From assembly GCA_029582265.1 (NCBI GenBank), contig CM055830.1, positions 28,995,172-29,059,171 of the forward strand: a DNA stretch of 64,000 nucleotides, written 5' to 3'. Below, in pieces: positions 54,784 to 64,000 of the stretch; the first letter of the stretch is position 1, and each line of letters starts with the position of its first letter. Source of the DNA: Zoroaster sp. YZ-2022 (taxonomy: Eukaryota; Echinodermata; Asteroidea; Forcipulatida; Zoroasteridae). The notes under the pieces were generated by a model, which was not told the DNA's origin, ran no database searches, and worked only from the letters and a program-made list of their open reading frames with translations. Made by a program: the position numbers and the translations under genes.

Positions 54784-55375
54784 ATATTTTAGTTTTGTTT
54801 AAAAAGTTACATAAGTATGTTTCAGGGCCTAATTAGGAACATTTCTTGTAAATTTGTAAATCAAAGTTTTCTACTGTATAAAGAGATATAAAATCTGTAA
54901 ATATTTAATTTTAAGTGATTCATGTTTGATTCTGTATAAAAAATGATTCACCTTTGATTTTGTATAAAGAAATAAAAAGACGAGAGGAGACCTTTCTTAA
55001 ATTACTTAAGTTCCAGCTAGAGTCAAACTTAAGTTAAGTTTAGTTAAAAAGAGAGAGAACTAGTTGCAAACTTAAGATTCAAAGTTTATTTTGTATAAGA
55101 GCGATACACAGTTATTTTTGTATAAATGTGGATGTTTTTGCTAAAGAAAATGTAGGGTCTTTATTTTTCTTAAAAACTTAAAGAAAAACTAAAGTTTAGC
55201 TGTTTAAAGAAAAACTTGCTTTTTCTTGCCCATGTGTAAAGTCTAAAAACTCTGTGAATATTTAATGAGTTAAATTTTACGTTATTTTGAGTAGACTTGT
55301 GCCGGTCACACGTCTCGTTTGGTTATAGGTTTTAGCTGGTTGGACTGGGGACAGTCCAAGCTAAGCTTGGGCCTG
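54784..55375 (+). other. 3' untranslated region of Gypsy C
   Basis: A/T-rich, with repeated TTGATTTTGTATAAA-type phrases near 54925-54970 and 55080-55130. A GGACTGGGGACAGTCC palindrome sits at 55342-55357, just before the 3' LTR. The expected polypurine tract is not obvious; the bases before the LTR read AAGCTTGGGCC. Confidence 0.6.
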
Positions 55376-56523
55376 TGTGACGAGATGGGGGTAGACCGAC
55401 ACAAGTCTAGTCTCCCCTTATGTTGTTGTTGTTAAGGTCTATGAACTTCAGTGCGGAAGTAGGTCGGACAAGCTACCGTGCATGTGTGGCGAGGCAGCCA
55501 ATTGGCGCGCAATTAGGCATGCGGCAACCAATTGAGGGTTGTAGTTCTTGTCGCTGGGCAGAGGTAGTGGGGCGGCGGCCAATCACTTTGTGGTTGGGCG
55601 GGGTCTCGCTGCTGTGTCGCGCGCATGCAGCGTGGGTTTTTGGAGTAGAGCCGGGCGGCGCGGCAATTTGGCAGTTGCCTTTCAGAACTCCACGAAGGCA
55701 GTTGGTTATCAGAACTCTGTAGACGATTGCAGTCAACGCTTAGGTGAGTTGCTTGCTTGTGTTATGCAGGTTAGCCGTTAATGTCCGACCTGACTTCACG
55801 GGTAGTGAGGTAGCGTCCAAGCAGAGCAGATCGTACGGTGATCAGTGTTGTATCGGTACGGGCGATTGTTTAGCATTAAGTTTGTATTAGAGATTGATTG
55901 CAGTGACTTTGGTTAGTGTGGAACTTAGGTTGATTTAGTATAAGGCTGTAGTATCGTTGTCTCGATTTCACAGGGGAGTCGAACAACGTTAGAATCGATC
56001 ACAGAGGTCGATGTAGATGGCCTTGGAGAAATACTAAATTAGTTCCAACCAATAGGAAAGTCAAGAGTACTGCACTCATTTATGCAAGCTTGTGCTATAT
56101 TTGTGGAGTGTCACTGAATCATCTGCGTTATGCAATTAAAGTAGGTCAAATGTAAATAAAGGATAATAAGCAGGTTTGATAAAGGTTTCCCACGTCCCTT
56201 TCAAAGTTCTCTTTCCCCAATAAAACTTCCGTCTATTTCTTATCAAAATAGAACTGCGTGATGCTGTCTCTTCTTTACTGTTTTCCCTCTCTCTTTACCG
56301 TCGGTCTGTTTGTCCGTCTGTTCAGTTGTGTCTAGGGCCATGTAAAATTCAGCAACCAACCGGGCGGTATATTTCCTCCAAACGAGCTCGCATCCCTGGG
56401 CCTGGAGACTGCTCGAAGATTTCCACGGTCGTAGGCCGAAGATAGGTTTCGGGAACTCTCGCCGCAATCGGCGACTGTTTCTCTGAACCTCCGAGTTATT
56501 TGACCTCGGGAAATTACGCCACA
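55376..56523 (+). repeat. 3' LTR of Gypsy C
   Basis: About 1148 bp with the same ends as the 5' LTR. Small indels relative to 47669-48833 are frequent, for example at GGGCAGGGGTC versus GGGCGGGGTC. Confidence 0.93.
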
Positions 56524-57055
56524 ATATACATGTACATGCAATGTACATGTACATACAGTGACCATTCGTTATGTTGTTTGTGTATACTAATGCGCTTTTC
56601 TCGTTGACCACGAACTCTCTTTTCAGTGATAACATGTTTCTGGGTGCAATTTTATTCATCCATAAGAATATTAGTTCATAAAATTTTGTTTAAGGATGAT
56701 GCATGGCTGCAATGCGCTTGCGCAAAACAGAACTTTATTGTAGCGTGCACCGTACACGGTTCACCACGACGCGACGGTTCACCATGCCATTTTGGTCCAT
56801 AAGTTCCCAAAAGAGAGTTTGTGTTCAATGCAAAAAGCACATTAGGATACACAAGCAACATACAAGCCTCTTCAATTTGTTTTCATCCCCTCATTTCGTT
56901 ATTTTGACGAACAATCAGTGAATCCATCGAAAAAACAGTGATCCGTCGAAACCAAAATAGAAAGGAAGGGAGTGACTCTCCTTCTTTATTGTACAGTGGT
57001 GAACCGTGGTTACACTGTCCATCGACAGATGAAAGGAATCAAACTGGCGTGTTGT
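56524..57055 (+). other. No recognised gene
   Basis: Flank of Gypsy C with a TACATGTACATG-rich start. ORFs here lack recognisable motifs. Confidence 0.5.
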
Positions 57056-57057
57056 CA

Positions 57058-57160
57058 GCGGGAACCAAGGTGGTCTAGTGGATAATGCGTGGATCGTAGG
57101 TTCGAGTCCCATCCGAGTAGAATGATTGTGTATATTTGTCCGCAGCACTAGGGAAACACA
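57058..57160 (+). mobile_element. tRNA-headed SINE, copy 1
   Basis: AAGGTGGTCTAGTGGATAAT (A-box type) at 57067 and GGTTCGAGTCCC (B-box) at 57099-57110, then GAGTAGAATGATTGTGTAT and a TTGTCCGCAGCACT body. A near-identical copy follows at 57248, so a mobile SINE is more likely than a tRNA gene. The anticodon arm is short by several bases, which argues against a working tRNA. Confidence 0.75.
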
Positions 57161-57247
57161 GCGTATACAGTGGTTATCACACATTAGGGTAAAATCAACA
57201 ATACCGGTAATATTTTATTATTATTATTATTATTTTCTAATATTTCA

Positions 57248-57367
57248 GCGGATACCACGGTGGTATAGTGGATAAGACACCTGCTGTGGAATGCGGGGAT
57301 CGTAGGTTCGTGTCACACCCGAGTAGAATGATTGTGTATTTTTGTCCGCAGCACTCGGGAAACACAG
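57248..57367 (+). mobile_element. tRNA-headed SINE, copy 2
   Basis: ACCACGGTGGTATAGTGGAT at 57253, then GGATCGTAGGTTCGTGTC (B-box with one change) and the same GAGTAGAATGATTGTGTAT and TTGTCCGCAGCACT body, ending GGGAAACACAG at 57367. It is about 17 bases longer in the anticodon region than copy 1, and abuts the LINE fragment to its right. Confidence 0.78.
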
Positions 57368-58570
57368 ATCTCTGTTGAACTTGTCCTTTGTCAATATTGA
57401 TGTCAACCCTACTACATTTCACATGGCCTGTGTAACTGATCCTTCCAAGCAGGTGTGCTTTGTTGCAATCTACCGTCCACCACCTTCACCTAAGAATCGT
57501 CTTAAGACATCAGAGTTTTTGACTGAATTTGTTGATCTCCTGGATGAAGTGACCCTCCTTGCTGGAAAACTTCTGCTACTAAGGGATTTTAACATTCATG
57601 TAGATGTCCCTAGTAAATCGAATACAGCCCAATTCATTGGCTCTCTCAGTGATGCTGACCTACAACAACACATCCGTGAACCTACTCATGGACATGGTCA
57701 CACTCTTGACCTACTCATCTCCCTTAATTCTGATCATTATGTTGTGAACTGCACCATCGATTTCTCTAAGCCTAACCACAAACGCATCACTTCAATTTAT
57801 AGGAATTATTGCAATCTGGACCATGATGCCTTCACTACGGATCTTCAAAACTCCTTCCAAGCTTTTCATGATAATAGTAATCTTGATGACCAGGTTTTTT
57901 TACAACAGTACTTTTCTTGATAATCATTGCCCTCTCACCACTTGGACTCACAAGTTGAAGAATTAACTCATATAGTATACAAAGGAGATTCATATTGCTA
58001 GACGCAACAGACGTATACTTGAGCGTGCATAGAGAAAAACCGGCCATCTGGATGATCGTCGCCGTTATCTGGATGAAATTCATTCATGCATACAGTGAAC
58101 AACTTTCGACCGCTGATACTAAAACCGTTTTCAAGACCGTGAACACATTACTGGACAGGAATGCTATTGCTCTTCCTTTAATACACTGATTCAATGAAGA
58201 ATTTGAGTAATACATTTTGCAATTTCTTTGATGAGGAAATTGTTAAACTTAGAGAGAGAATTTGTTCAACTTGGATTGCTGATGTGCCATCTTCAAGTTT
58301 GTCCACGGATAACCCCACACCAGTTCCTGAACTCTTTTATTTCAAGCCCACTGATCATATTTTTAAAGAAGTTGGTGAAATCATTCGGAAATCACCAAAC
58401 AAATCATGCGTACTTAATCCCCTTCCCACCTGGCTCTTGAAAGACAACTTGGGGGTCATTGTCTACGGAGACTTTTCCTGCTGCTATGAAGAATGCGGTC
58501 GTCACACCCTTACTAGAGAAGTCAAATTTAGATAAAAACAATTTGACAAAATTATAGGCCAGTGTCAAAT
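57368..58570 (+). pseudogene. CR1/L2-like LINE C, endonuclease and RT start only
   Basis: Endonuclease text FVAIYRPPPSPKNRL, LLLLRDFNIHVDVPSK (57590), EPTHGHGHTLDLLISLNSDH and RITSIYRNYCNLDHDAF lie within one frame to 57920. After breaks, FCNFFDEEIVKLRERI and IIRKSPNKSCVLNPLPTWLL lie at 58194-58440, the region leading into RT. It ends at 58570 where a (GGA)n tract begins, before the RT catalytic box. It is a fragment with both ends missing. Confidence 0.82.
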
Positions 58571-58571
58571 A

Positions 58572-58620
58572 TGGAGGAGGGGGAGGAGGAGGAGGAGGAG
58601 GAGGAGGAGGAGGAGGAGAG
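58572..58620 (+). repeat. (GGA)n microsatellite
   Basis: About 15 GGA units with one irregular GGGGG, directly at the broken end of LINE C. The Pro-rich ORF on the minus strand is an artefact. Confidence 0.9.
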
Positions 58621-58980
58621 TCATTGTACATCGGTAAATCGTCGACGACCACAACAAACGTCAATTCCAACGTCAATTCCTAGTTGGGGTCCCTATTTAT
58701 ACTTGAGTGTTGTCTGATGTTAGAAGGAATCCAAAACCAGTTATAGAATCGTCAGAGGGTGCCATTTTAGGACTGAAATATTTCCCCAACAAATGATTGC
58801 CATTTTGTAAATGATAGAGTGAGAGAATTTAGATTTGCGGTTCTGGAAATACAACTTAATTTACTAAGCATTTTTAACCATTTGCAGCAACCTTCAAAAT
58901 AATCATAACCAATGTTATGAGCGGTCCACAATTGCCTAAAAATACCATTGTATTTTAATTTACATGTATAATGTAACAAG
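58621..58980. other. No recognised gene
   Basis: Includes a small direct repeat AACGTCAATTCC near 58660-58680. Nothing else stands out. Confidence 0.5.
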
Positions 58981-59130
58981 TGAGACTAATTGCGGTGACA
59001 CCATGTGGAATCTCAATTGAGTAGTAATTAGTTCTGAAAAGAACTGGAGGTACAACTCGACGTTTCGATCAGTGTCACCGCAATTAGTCTTACTTATCAT
59101 CCTCACCATGCAAAGCTACAAGTTTTACCT
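58981..59130. repeat. Foldback with GATCGAAACGTCGAGTTGTA motif (copy 2)
   Basis: Starts TGAGACTAATTGCGGTGACA, passes through AGTTCTGAAAAGAACTGGAG and TACAACTCGACGTTTCGATC, and turns back into TGTCACCGCAATTAGTCTTA. Compared with 17091-17320 the arrangement is rearranged: here one arm of the motif is joined directly to the CACCGCAATTAGTC block, giving inverted GACTAATTGCGGTGACA ends. Confidence 0.75.
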
Positions 59131-59669
59131 ATAATGTAACAGTTAATTCTTAAGAATATATTCAACAATTTGTCGATCAGCTCAATAACTACGACAAATA
59201 AGATGACAAATAATATGGTATAAGTAAGACTATTATCAATTATGTATGTTAAGATTACCATTAGTGTATTCGCCATTAGATTACCATTAGTGTATTTTTG
59301 TGACGTTGTACATCGCATGGGCGTGCTGTGACAGTGGCTTTAACCACGTCCGTAACAGTATGTAGCTGATTTGTTGGCAATGTTTTATGGAATATTATTG
59401 TTTAATGGGGGGTCCGTACTCTTTCAAATTTATTATTAATGGTTAACTTCTTAGCATGTTGCCTTTTTATCGTAAACAACCTCAGAATACATGTAGCCTT
59501 AGTGTAATTGAAATTTTGTCTAATAGCTGGAATATAAACATGTTATTTAGGGATAAAGGTGTTGGGTAATGGGAGATCGTGGAGTGTAAAACTGCCATGT
59601 AGTAGCCAAGATACTCCCCTCATTTTAACTACTGTATTTATTTGTATAAAGAAATTATTTGTTTGTATG
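59131..59669. other. No recognised gene
   Basis: AT-rich; a short GATTACCATTAGTGTATT duplication lies at 59250-59300. No coding signal. Confidence 0.5.
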
Positions 59670-59774
59670 TTGCATCCACCCTGCCTACTGTCATTTTGCA
59701 TCCACCCTGCCTACTGTCATTTTGCATCCACCCTGTCTACTGTCATTTTGCATCCACCCTGCTTACTGTAATTT
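59670..59774 (+). repeat. 26-bp minisatellite x4
   Basis: Four head-to-tail copies of TTGCATCCACCCTGCCTACT plus GTCATT, with single changes in copies 3 and 4. ORFs spanning it are repeat artefacts. Confidence 0.92.
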
Positions 59775-60186
59775 AAAAAAAAATGTTGTTTTATTTCTGG
59801 TGACAGAGGACCTGGGTTATTTGTTCCATCTTTGTGATATTTTAACAATAAACATGATTATATATAGGCCTAGTTAATTCCTGAAACCTGATTCTAAGAT
59901 AAGCAGCTTTTGATGTCTCGAGCATAAATGGGATTACATATAGGATCATCCCACCCCACACTTTTTGGGCGCAGTAAAGACAAATCATTGCTTAATAATG
60001 TTAGCACTTTAGATCCTATGATGTGTTTGAACAATAGTTTTGGATCTATTATTGTTTTCAAGTATTGATACACATTCACGAAAACTACAAAGCTTTAAAC
60101 AATTTCCCCAATTTCATGATTTGGGGCCAAATTTCAGAAATTGTTTAATACTTTTTTTTTGATATTGTATCAATATTTTGAAAACA
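59775..60186. other. No recognised gene or repeat
   Basis: AT-rich sequence with no exon-like or repeat-like structure that I can support. Confidence 0.5.
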
Positions 60187-60575
60187 ATCAAATATTTGTA
60201 CTCCAAATTAATTTTCAATCCAAAGTTTTAAATTCCAAAAGAAGGAATTTGTATTTGTACATTTTTATAATCCCTCCACCTACAGCAATTTACGCCACTG
60301 ATTACGTATTTTTCATTGTATACAAAACGCAATAAAATTTCCCCAAATAATCAAATATTTGTACTCCAAATTTATTATTTTCAGTCTAATGTTTTAAATT
60401 CCAAAACTCGAGAAGGGGGAGTTTGGATCGGTCGATCATTGAAATTGGAAATTGATAATCCCTCTAACTTCTACAGCAAATTTACGCCACTGAGTACGTG
60501 TTGTTTTTGTTTTGTTTTGTTTTGTTTTGTTTTGTCATGTTTTTCTTTCTTTTTTCATTTTATACAAAACGCAAT
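60187..60575 (+). repeat. Two-copy direct repeat of ~160-220 bp with a (TTTTG)n insertion
   Basis: AATCAAATATTTGTACTCCA begins at 60187 and again at about 60349. Both copies continue through GTTTTAAATTCCAAAA, TAATCCCTC, TTTACGCCACTGA and ATACAAAACGCAAT. The second copy is longer because of an extra CGAGAAGGGGGAGTTTGG segment and a TTTTG pentamer tract at 60503-60534. Confidence 0.8.
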
Positions 60576-61730
60576 GTGAACTGTTTCCTTATTAATTTCA
60601 CCTTCTTTGTTGTTTTTTTGTTTGACAGCAGTGTACAAACTAAACAATAATGCCAAAACCTTGAAATTCACCAGGTCCTAGTTATGTCATCTCCTTGTGC
60701 ATTACATCGAGTGTTTGCTCAAAACCGACTTATTCATGCATTCAGCTACCATTTTATGTTAATATGTAGGTGATGCATGGGTCATGAATTGACATTACGA
60801 CAAAAAGGTTCTCTTTTCAGAGACCTTGGTATATTTTTTTAAAGAATCATTCACTTGTGACAAACAACAATCGTCGACTGTACTTGGCGTGTAACGTATG
60901 AAACGACACATGACGCCATTTTGTGTAAAACTGATTTAATGTAAAGCTTAGACCTATATGAAACTAATCTTCCCTCGGAATAATTTTGTCTGAAGTGCGG
61001 TCATTTGCAGTTTGATTTATAGTTGACCCTGAACCTGCCAGGGTCGGCTTTTCTTATCTTTCAAAACTATTCATTATTGCATGGGTGTTGGTCGTTGGGG
61101 CCGGGTGGGGAAGACATGTCCCCTTCACTTTATAGAGTGGGGGAAGTAAATTCCCCTACTTTTAGGTGGTCCATAAATAAATAAATTATTATTTAATATG
61201 TTAGCTTATCCTGACTACTGAGGAGTAAGCTACCGTTTTCTTGCAACACCACACATATTCATAATTAAAAAAAACCTCAGAACACACTATAGAACAATTT
61301 TAGTGACCCTGAATGCTGGAAGACAGGCCGTTCCGTCGCGGCTACGCGCTCGCACAGAGGCGAATCTACAATCTTATAAAGACTTGTTGGGACACTTCTT
61401 CCCCATTGTCTCGTCCATTTTCCCATCCAGTGGTTTTGAAATGAGGGTAATTGAGGGACATGCAGAACCATTCCTTTAGAGTGGGAGTTGGGAGATGGGG
61501 AAAGTATATCAATAATTTTCCCCTCTATACTATAGTTGGCCCATAAATCAGAATGTGCTCAGAACGCACTACTGAGCATCTTGAATCAAACATGTTCTGC
61601 TGTTCGTAAGGCCGTCCCTTACACCGAAGCTCACATATACATACATGTACATGTTTTCCCAAAACCTGTCCCCCTTTCAAAACTATCGTTTATTGGGTTG
61701 GGATGCATATCTGAATGCGATGCACATCCA
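60576..61730. other. No recognised gene
   Basis: Contains a GGGTGGGGAAGACATGTCCC stretch near 61098 and similar CCCCT-rich text near 61410 and 61520, hinting at old duplications. No coding signal. Confidence 0.5.
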
Positions 61731-61995
61731 TTGGCGGATCCAGGGGGAGGCTAAGGGGGCTGTAACCCCCCCCCCCTAAAGTCGTAAAAAAAAAGTTTTT
61801 AAAGGAGAGAAAAAGAGAGAGAGAGAGAGGGGAGGGGAGGGGAGGGGAGAACGCACTCCCATTCCCACAGTGTGCGGGATAAACATAAGGAGGTGACCTA
61901 CTTAGTACTGTACTAACCGTTGCGCATAGGAAGTGGCGGCACCCTTTGTGTGGAGTTGATACAGGCCCACTAAAAAATGATCTGGATCCGCCCAT
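61731..61995 (+). mobile_element. GGCGGATCCAG-ended non-autonomous element, copy 1
   Basis: Left end TTGGCGGATCCAGGGGGAGG; right end, reverse-complemented, CATGGGCGGATCCAGATCAT. The interior has a C-run, an AAAGAGAGAGAGAG purine tract and GGGGAGGGGAGGGG. TGCACATCCA occurs on both sides (61721-61730 and about 62001-62010), but offset from the right terminus, so it cannot be taken as a firm target duplication. The end sequence is hAT-like. Confidence 0.65.
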
Positions 61996-62768
61996 GACAT
62001 CTGCACATCCACCATTTGGCCCCAGAACTTGTGGTGGCGGATGGGTTCACAAAGAAGGCGAACAGCGCGTGCACGCTCACCCACCCCTGTCATCCGCCCC
62101 GCTCAGTTCGAGCTGGATTTTTTGTATTGAATTTCTGTTTTTACTTAAAGAAAAACATTACCAACTCATTCATTGCGGGGGGAGTGTGTTTGTTGGGAAT
62201 AATTGTCCTTGGTTGGTGGTTATTGTTTACAAATGTCTCCAGTTGAAACACGTGTACAAATCATGGGAACAAAAGAGAGGACAATAGGAGGTCCTCGGTA
62301 GACACAATAAACAAATGTGTCGTTGTGTTTGTTTTTGCTTGCTCATTTTTATTTCTGTTTTTAATTTAGAAACTAATATTTTTGTTTTGTTTTGCCATTT
62401 ATATAAAGATTTGTAATTTGATAATCTGTTTTACAATGTAATTTGTTTGAAATATTTTTGTAATGTACAAGTCACATTATTAAACCAATTTAATAATTTT
62501 CATAATGATGACACTGCTTACTGTTATTAAACGATAAATGGCGCTTACTAAAGTAAGCTTATAGGCGTAAACAAGAATTGTTTCTACTTGGTTGTGAAGC
62601 GATTTTTTATCGCTGTGCATGTAAAGTTACCATACGTCTTTTCGGGTACCTCCTCTCCACACCAACAAGTACAAGCAGTAACTATCTGGGAGTGTATCTG
62701 TGAATGTGCCAAAATAGACTTGTCAATCAAGTTAAAGTGGCAATCGTCACCATCAATAGGACATGGAC
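61996..62768. other. No recognised gene
   Basis: Spacer between the two inverted elements. The ORF near 62588-62790, read on either strand, is Cys-containing but has no splice or domain support. Confidence 0.45.
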
Positions 62769-63016
62769 ATGGGCGGATCCAGAACATTTTTAGGGGGGGG
62801 CTGAGAATTATTTTTCAGTACTACAAATATTACAATGAAATAATCAAAGGGAGAGAAAAACAAAGCACACTGTGGGAATGGGAGTGCGTTCTCCCCTCCC
62901 CTGCCCCCTCTCTCTCTCTCTCATTTTTTCTTTTTTTTCCCTTCTTTTTTTAAAACGATTTTAGGTGGGGGGGCTACAGCCCCCTTAGCCCCCCCCCCCC
63001 CCCTGGATCCGCCATG
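62769..63016 (-). mobile_element. GGCGGATCCAG-ended non-autonomous element, copy 2 (inverted)
   Basis: Left end CATGGGCGGATCCAGAACAT; right end CCCTGGATCCGCCATG, with the same interior order as copy 1 when reverse-complemented (GGCTAAGGGGGCTGTAGCCC, purine tract, GAACGCACTCCCATTCCCAC). It is therefore an inverted copy of the same family about 0.8 kb away. No ORF. Confidence 0.7.
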
Positions 63017-63399
63017 CATTGATGGAATCGGAGTGCTGTATATTTTTTAGATTACCCCAGTGACTGCAAATATACCCAGATGGTAAGGTCATTATAACCG
63101 TTGCTGCTGCATAAATGAGCCAGTATTTATCAGTCACTGTGTTCATCTAAAACTAGAACACCGATTCCATGCCCCGTTGAAAGTCTGATCTAGTCGTAAC
63201 GATACTGTCCCTTTATGAGGAATCAGCCTAAGTATCTTAAACCAATGTCACTCAAAACTGTAAATAAAAAAAGGCTGCCATATCTTCAATTTGTATTATA
63301 TACTATGAATTGCCTTATACACAGTCCTATATAGGCCCAATGGGAAACAAAGTCAAGCAATATATAGTTTGGTTTTCGTACCATTATGATTCAGACCCA
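63017..63399. other. No recognised gene
   Basis: Unremarkable sequence up to the tandem duplication. Confidence 0.5.
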
Positions 63400-63705
63400 G
63401 CACCACTGAATCGTACATCTATTGTTGGTTAGCGACCCCAGTGATGATTATACAAGGGATAGACCCTCTGGTTAAAGATATAGACATGGAGGCTACGCTG
63501 AAGCCTACGAACGTGGCCATTGAGATTATTTCGCGGTGTAATTCGTCAGTGCTGCACCACTGAATCGTACATCTATTGTTGTTTAGCGACCCCAGTGATT
63601 ATACAAGGGATAGACCCCGGTTAAAGATATAGATATTGAGGCTACGCTGAAGCCTACGAACGTGGCCATTGGGATTATTTCGCGGAGTAATTCGTCAGTG
63701 CTGCA
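63400..63705 (+). repeat. Tandem duplication, ~154-bp unit x2
   Basis: GCACCACTGAATCGTACATC begins at 63400 and 63554. Both units run to AATTCGTCAGTGCTGCA with few changes and three small deletions in the second. No protein-like frame is conserved between copies. Confidence 0.92.
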
Positions 63706-64000
63706 AACTCAACTAACAATAACATTGAAATTTCAAAAGTGACGATACAAACTCACGTGACTTATTTACTTAATAAATACGCCCTGCACAGCGAAATACT
63801 AGTATCTAAATCTACGTGCTGCACATGGAGTTGTTCGTTTGGAATGATGACCCAGGGGGATAGAATATTGGGTAAGTATTAAAGGATAGGGTTTACGAAA
63901 TCAGAAATACAAAAGTTTCATTAGTATAGTGTTTAGGCATGTACTGCTCCATGCAGCTCTACTTGTCCACTTTCCCTTGTGAAACATCAATGAAATGACT
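63706..64000. other. No recognised gene
   Basis: No feature supported up to the end of the window. Confidence 0.5.

Larger units (their letters stand above)
47669..56523 (+). mobile_element. Ty3/Gypsy-type LTR retrotransposon C, full-length with both LTRs
   Basis: The LTRs 47669-48833 and 55376-56523 both start TGTGACGAGATGGGGG and end AAATTACGCCACA. The primer-binding site TGGTGTCAGAAGTGGGAT is at 48837. Order of domains: gag with two zinc knuckles, protease, RT, RNase H, integrase, short extra ORF, 3' LTR. Much of gag-pol from 48.9 to 53.5 kb is broken by one- and two-base indels, whereas 53.5-54.8 kb is clean. No convincing target duplication is visible (ATAAT versus ATATA). It is not the same family as Gypsy A or B, as LTR length and PBS differ. 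Confidence 0.92.

Noticed and set aside
62584..62953. Cys-containing ORFs on both strands as a possible secreted protein exon
   Set aside because: No consistent splice sites, signal peptide or domain. Part of the plus-strand ORF runs into the GGCGGATCC element.

Overview
This looks like nuclear DNA of an invertebrate animal, probably marine. There is one spliced host gene with GT-AG introns and one GC-AG intron, and no bacterial-type operons. The rest is dense mobile DNA: CR1/L2-like, Tx1-like and RTE-like LINEs, three Ty3/Gypsy-type LTR retrotransposons, hAT- and Harbinger-like non-autonomous elements, tRNA-headed SINEs and foldback repeats. The phylum is not fixed by the sequence; a deuterostome such as a hemichordate or echinoderm would fit, but that is inference.

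Region 1 (about 1.3-19.4 kb, + strand) holds the 3' half of a phosphoenolpyruvate synthase / rifampicin phosphotransferase-like gene. Twelve confidently placed exons plus one tentative exon can be read, and the phases agree at every junction except around the tentative exon. It ends with the phosphohistidine (swivelling) domain and a stop at 19358. Its introns contain an RTE-like LINE whose (CCA)n tail was hit by a hAT MITE, two tRNA-derived SINEs, several MITEs, a large AACGTT-rich element, a 1.2-kb hAT element with a perfect 8-bp target duplication, and a minisatellite.

Region 2 (19.6-22.6 kb) is a tandem and inverted array of a roughly 150-bp unit. It includes a 2.4-kb foldback element with identical 29-bp terminal hairpins. 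Related copies lie at 1-345 and 8.3-9.0 kb.

Region 3 (23.7-27.1 kb, - strand) is a decayed Tx1/L1-like LINE carrying a Harbinger-like MITE inside ORF1. Region 4 (27.6-37.7 kb, - strand) is a Gypsy element with paired LTRs but no gag. A 5'-truncated CR1/L2-like LINE with a 9-bp target duplication is inserted in its pol. Region 5 (38.2-41.3 kb, + strand) is the 5' part of a second Gypsy element, cut off within RNase H. Next come a broken fragment resembling the Cys-rich C-terminal part of GIMAP/very-large-GTPase-like proteins (41.65-42.1 kb) and a 500-N assembly gap.

Region 6 (43.5-46.4 kb) is a second decayed CR1/L2-like LINE. A possible MULE-like transposase remnant lies at 46.7-47.2 kb. Region 7 (47.7-56.5 kb, + strand) is a third Gypsy element with both LTRs and many small indels, but a clean integrase C-terminus and a small extra ORF before the 3' LTR. 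Region 8 (57-64 kb) holds two tRNA-headed SINEs, a third LINE fragment, foldback pieces, minisatellites, and an inverted pair of GGCGGATCCAG-ended elements.

I see one host gene embedded in layered transposon insertions. The most informative relationships are the nesting order, and a SINE that shares its 3' tail with the CR1/L2-like LINE found in the same window.
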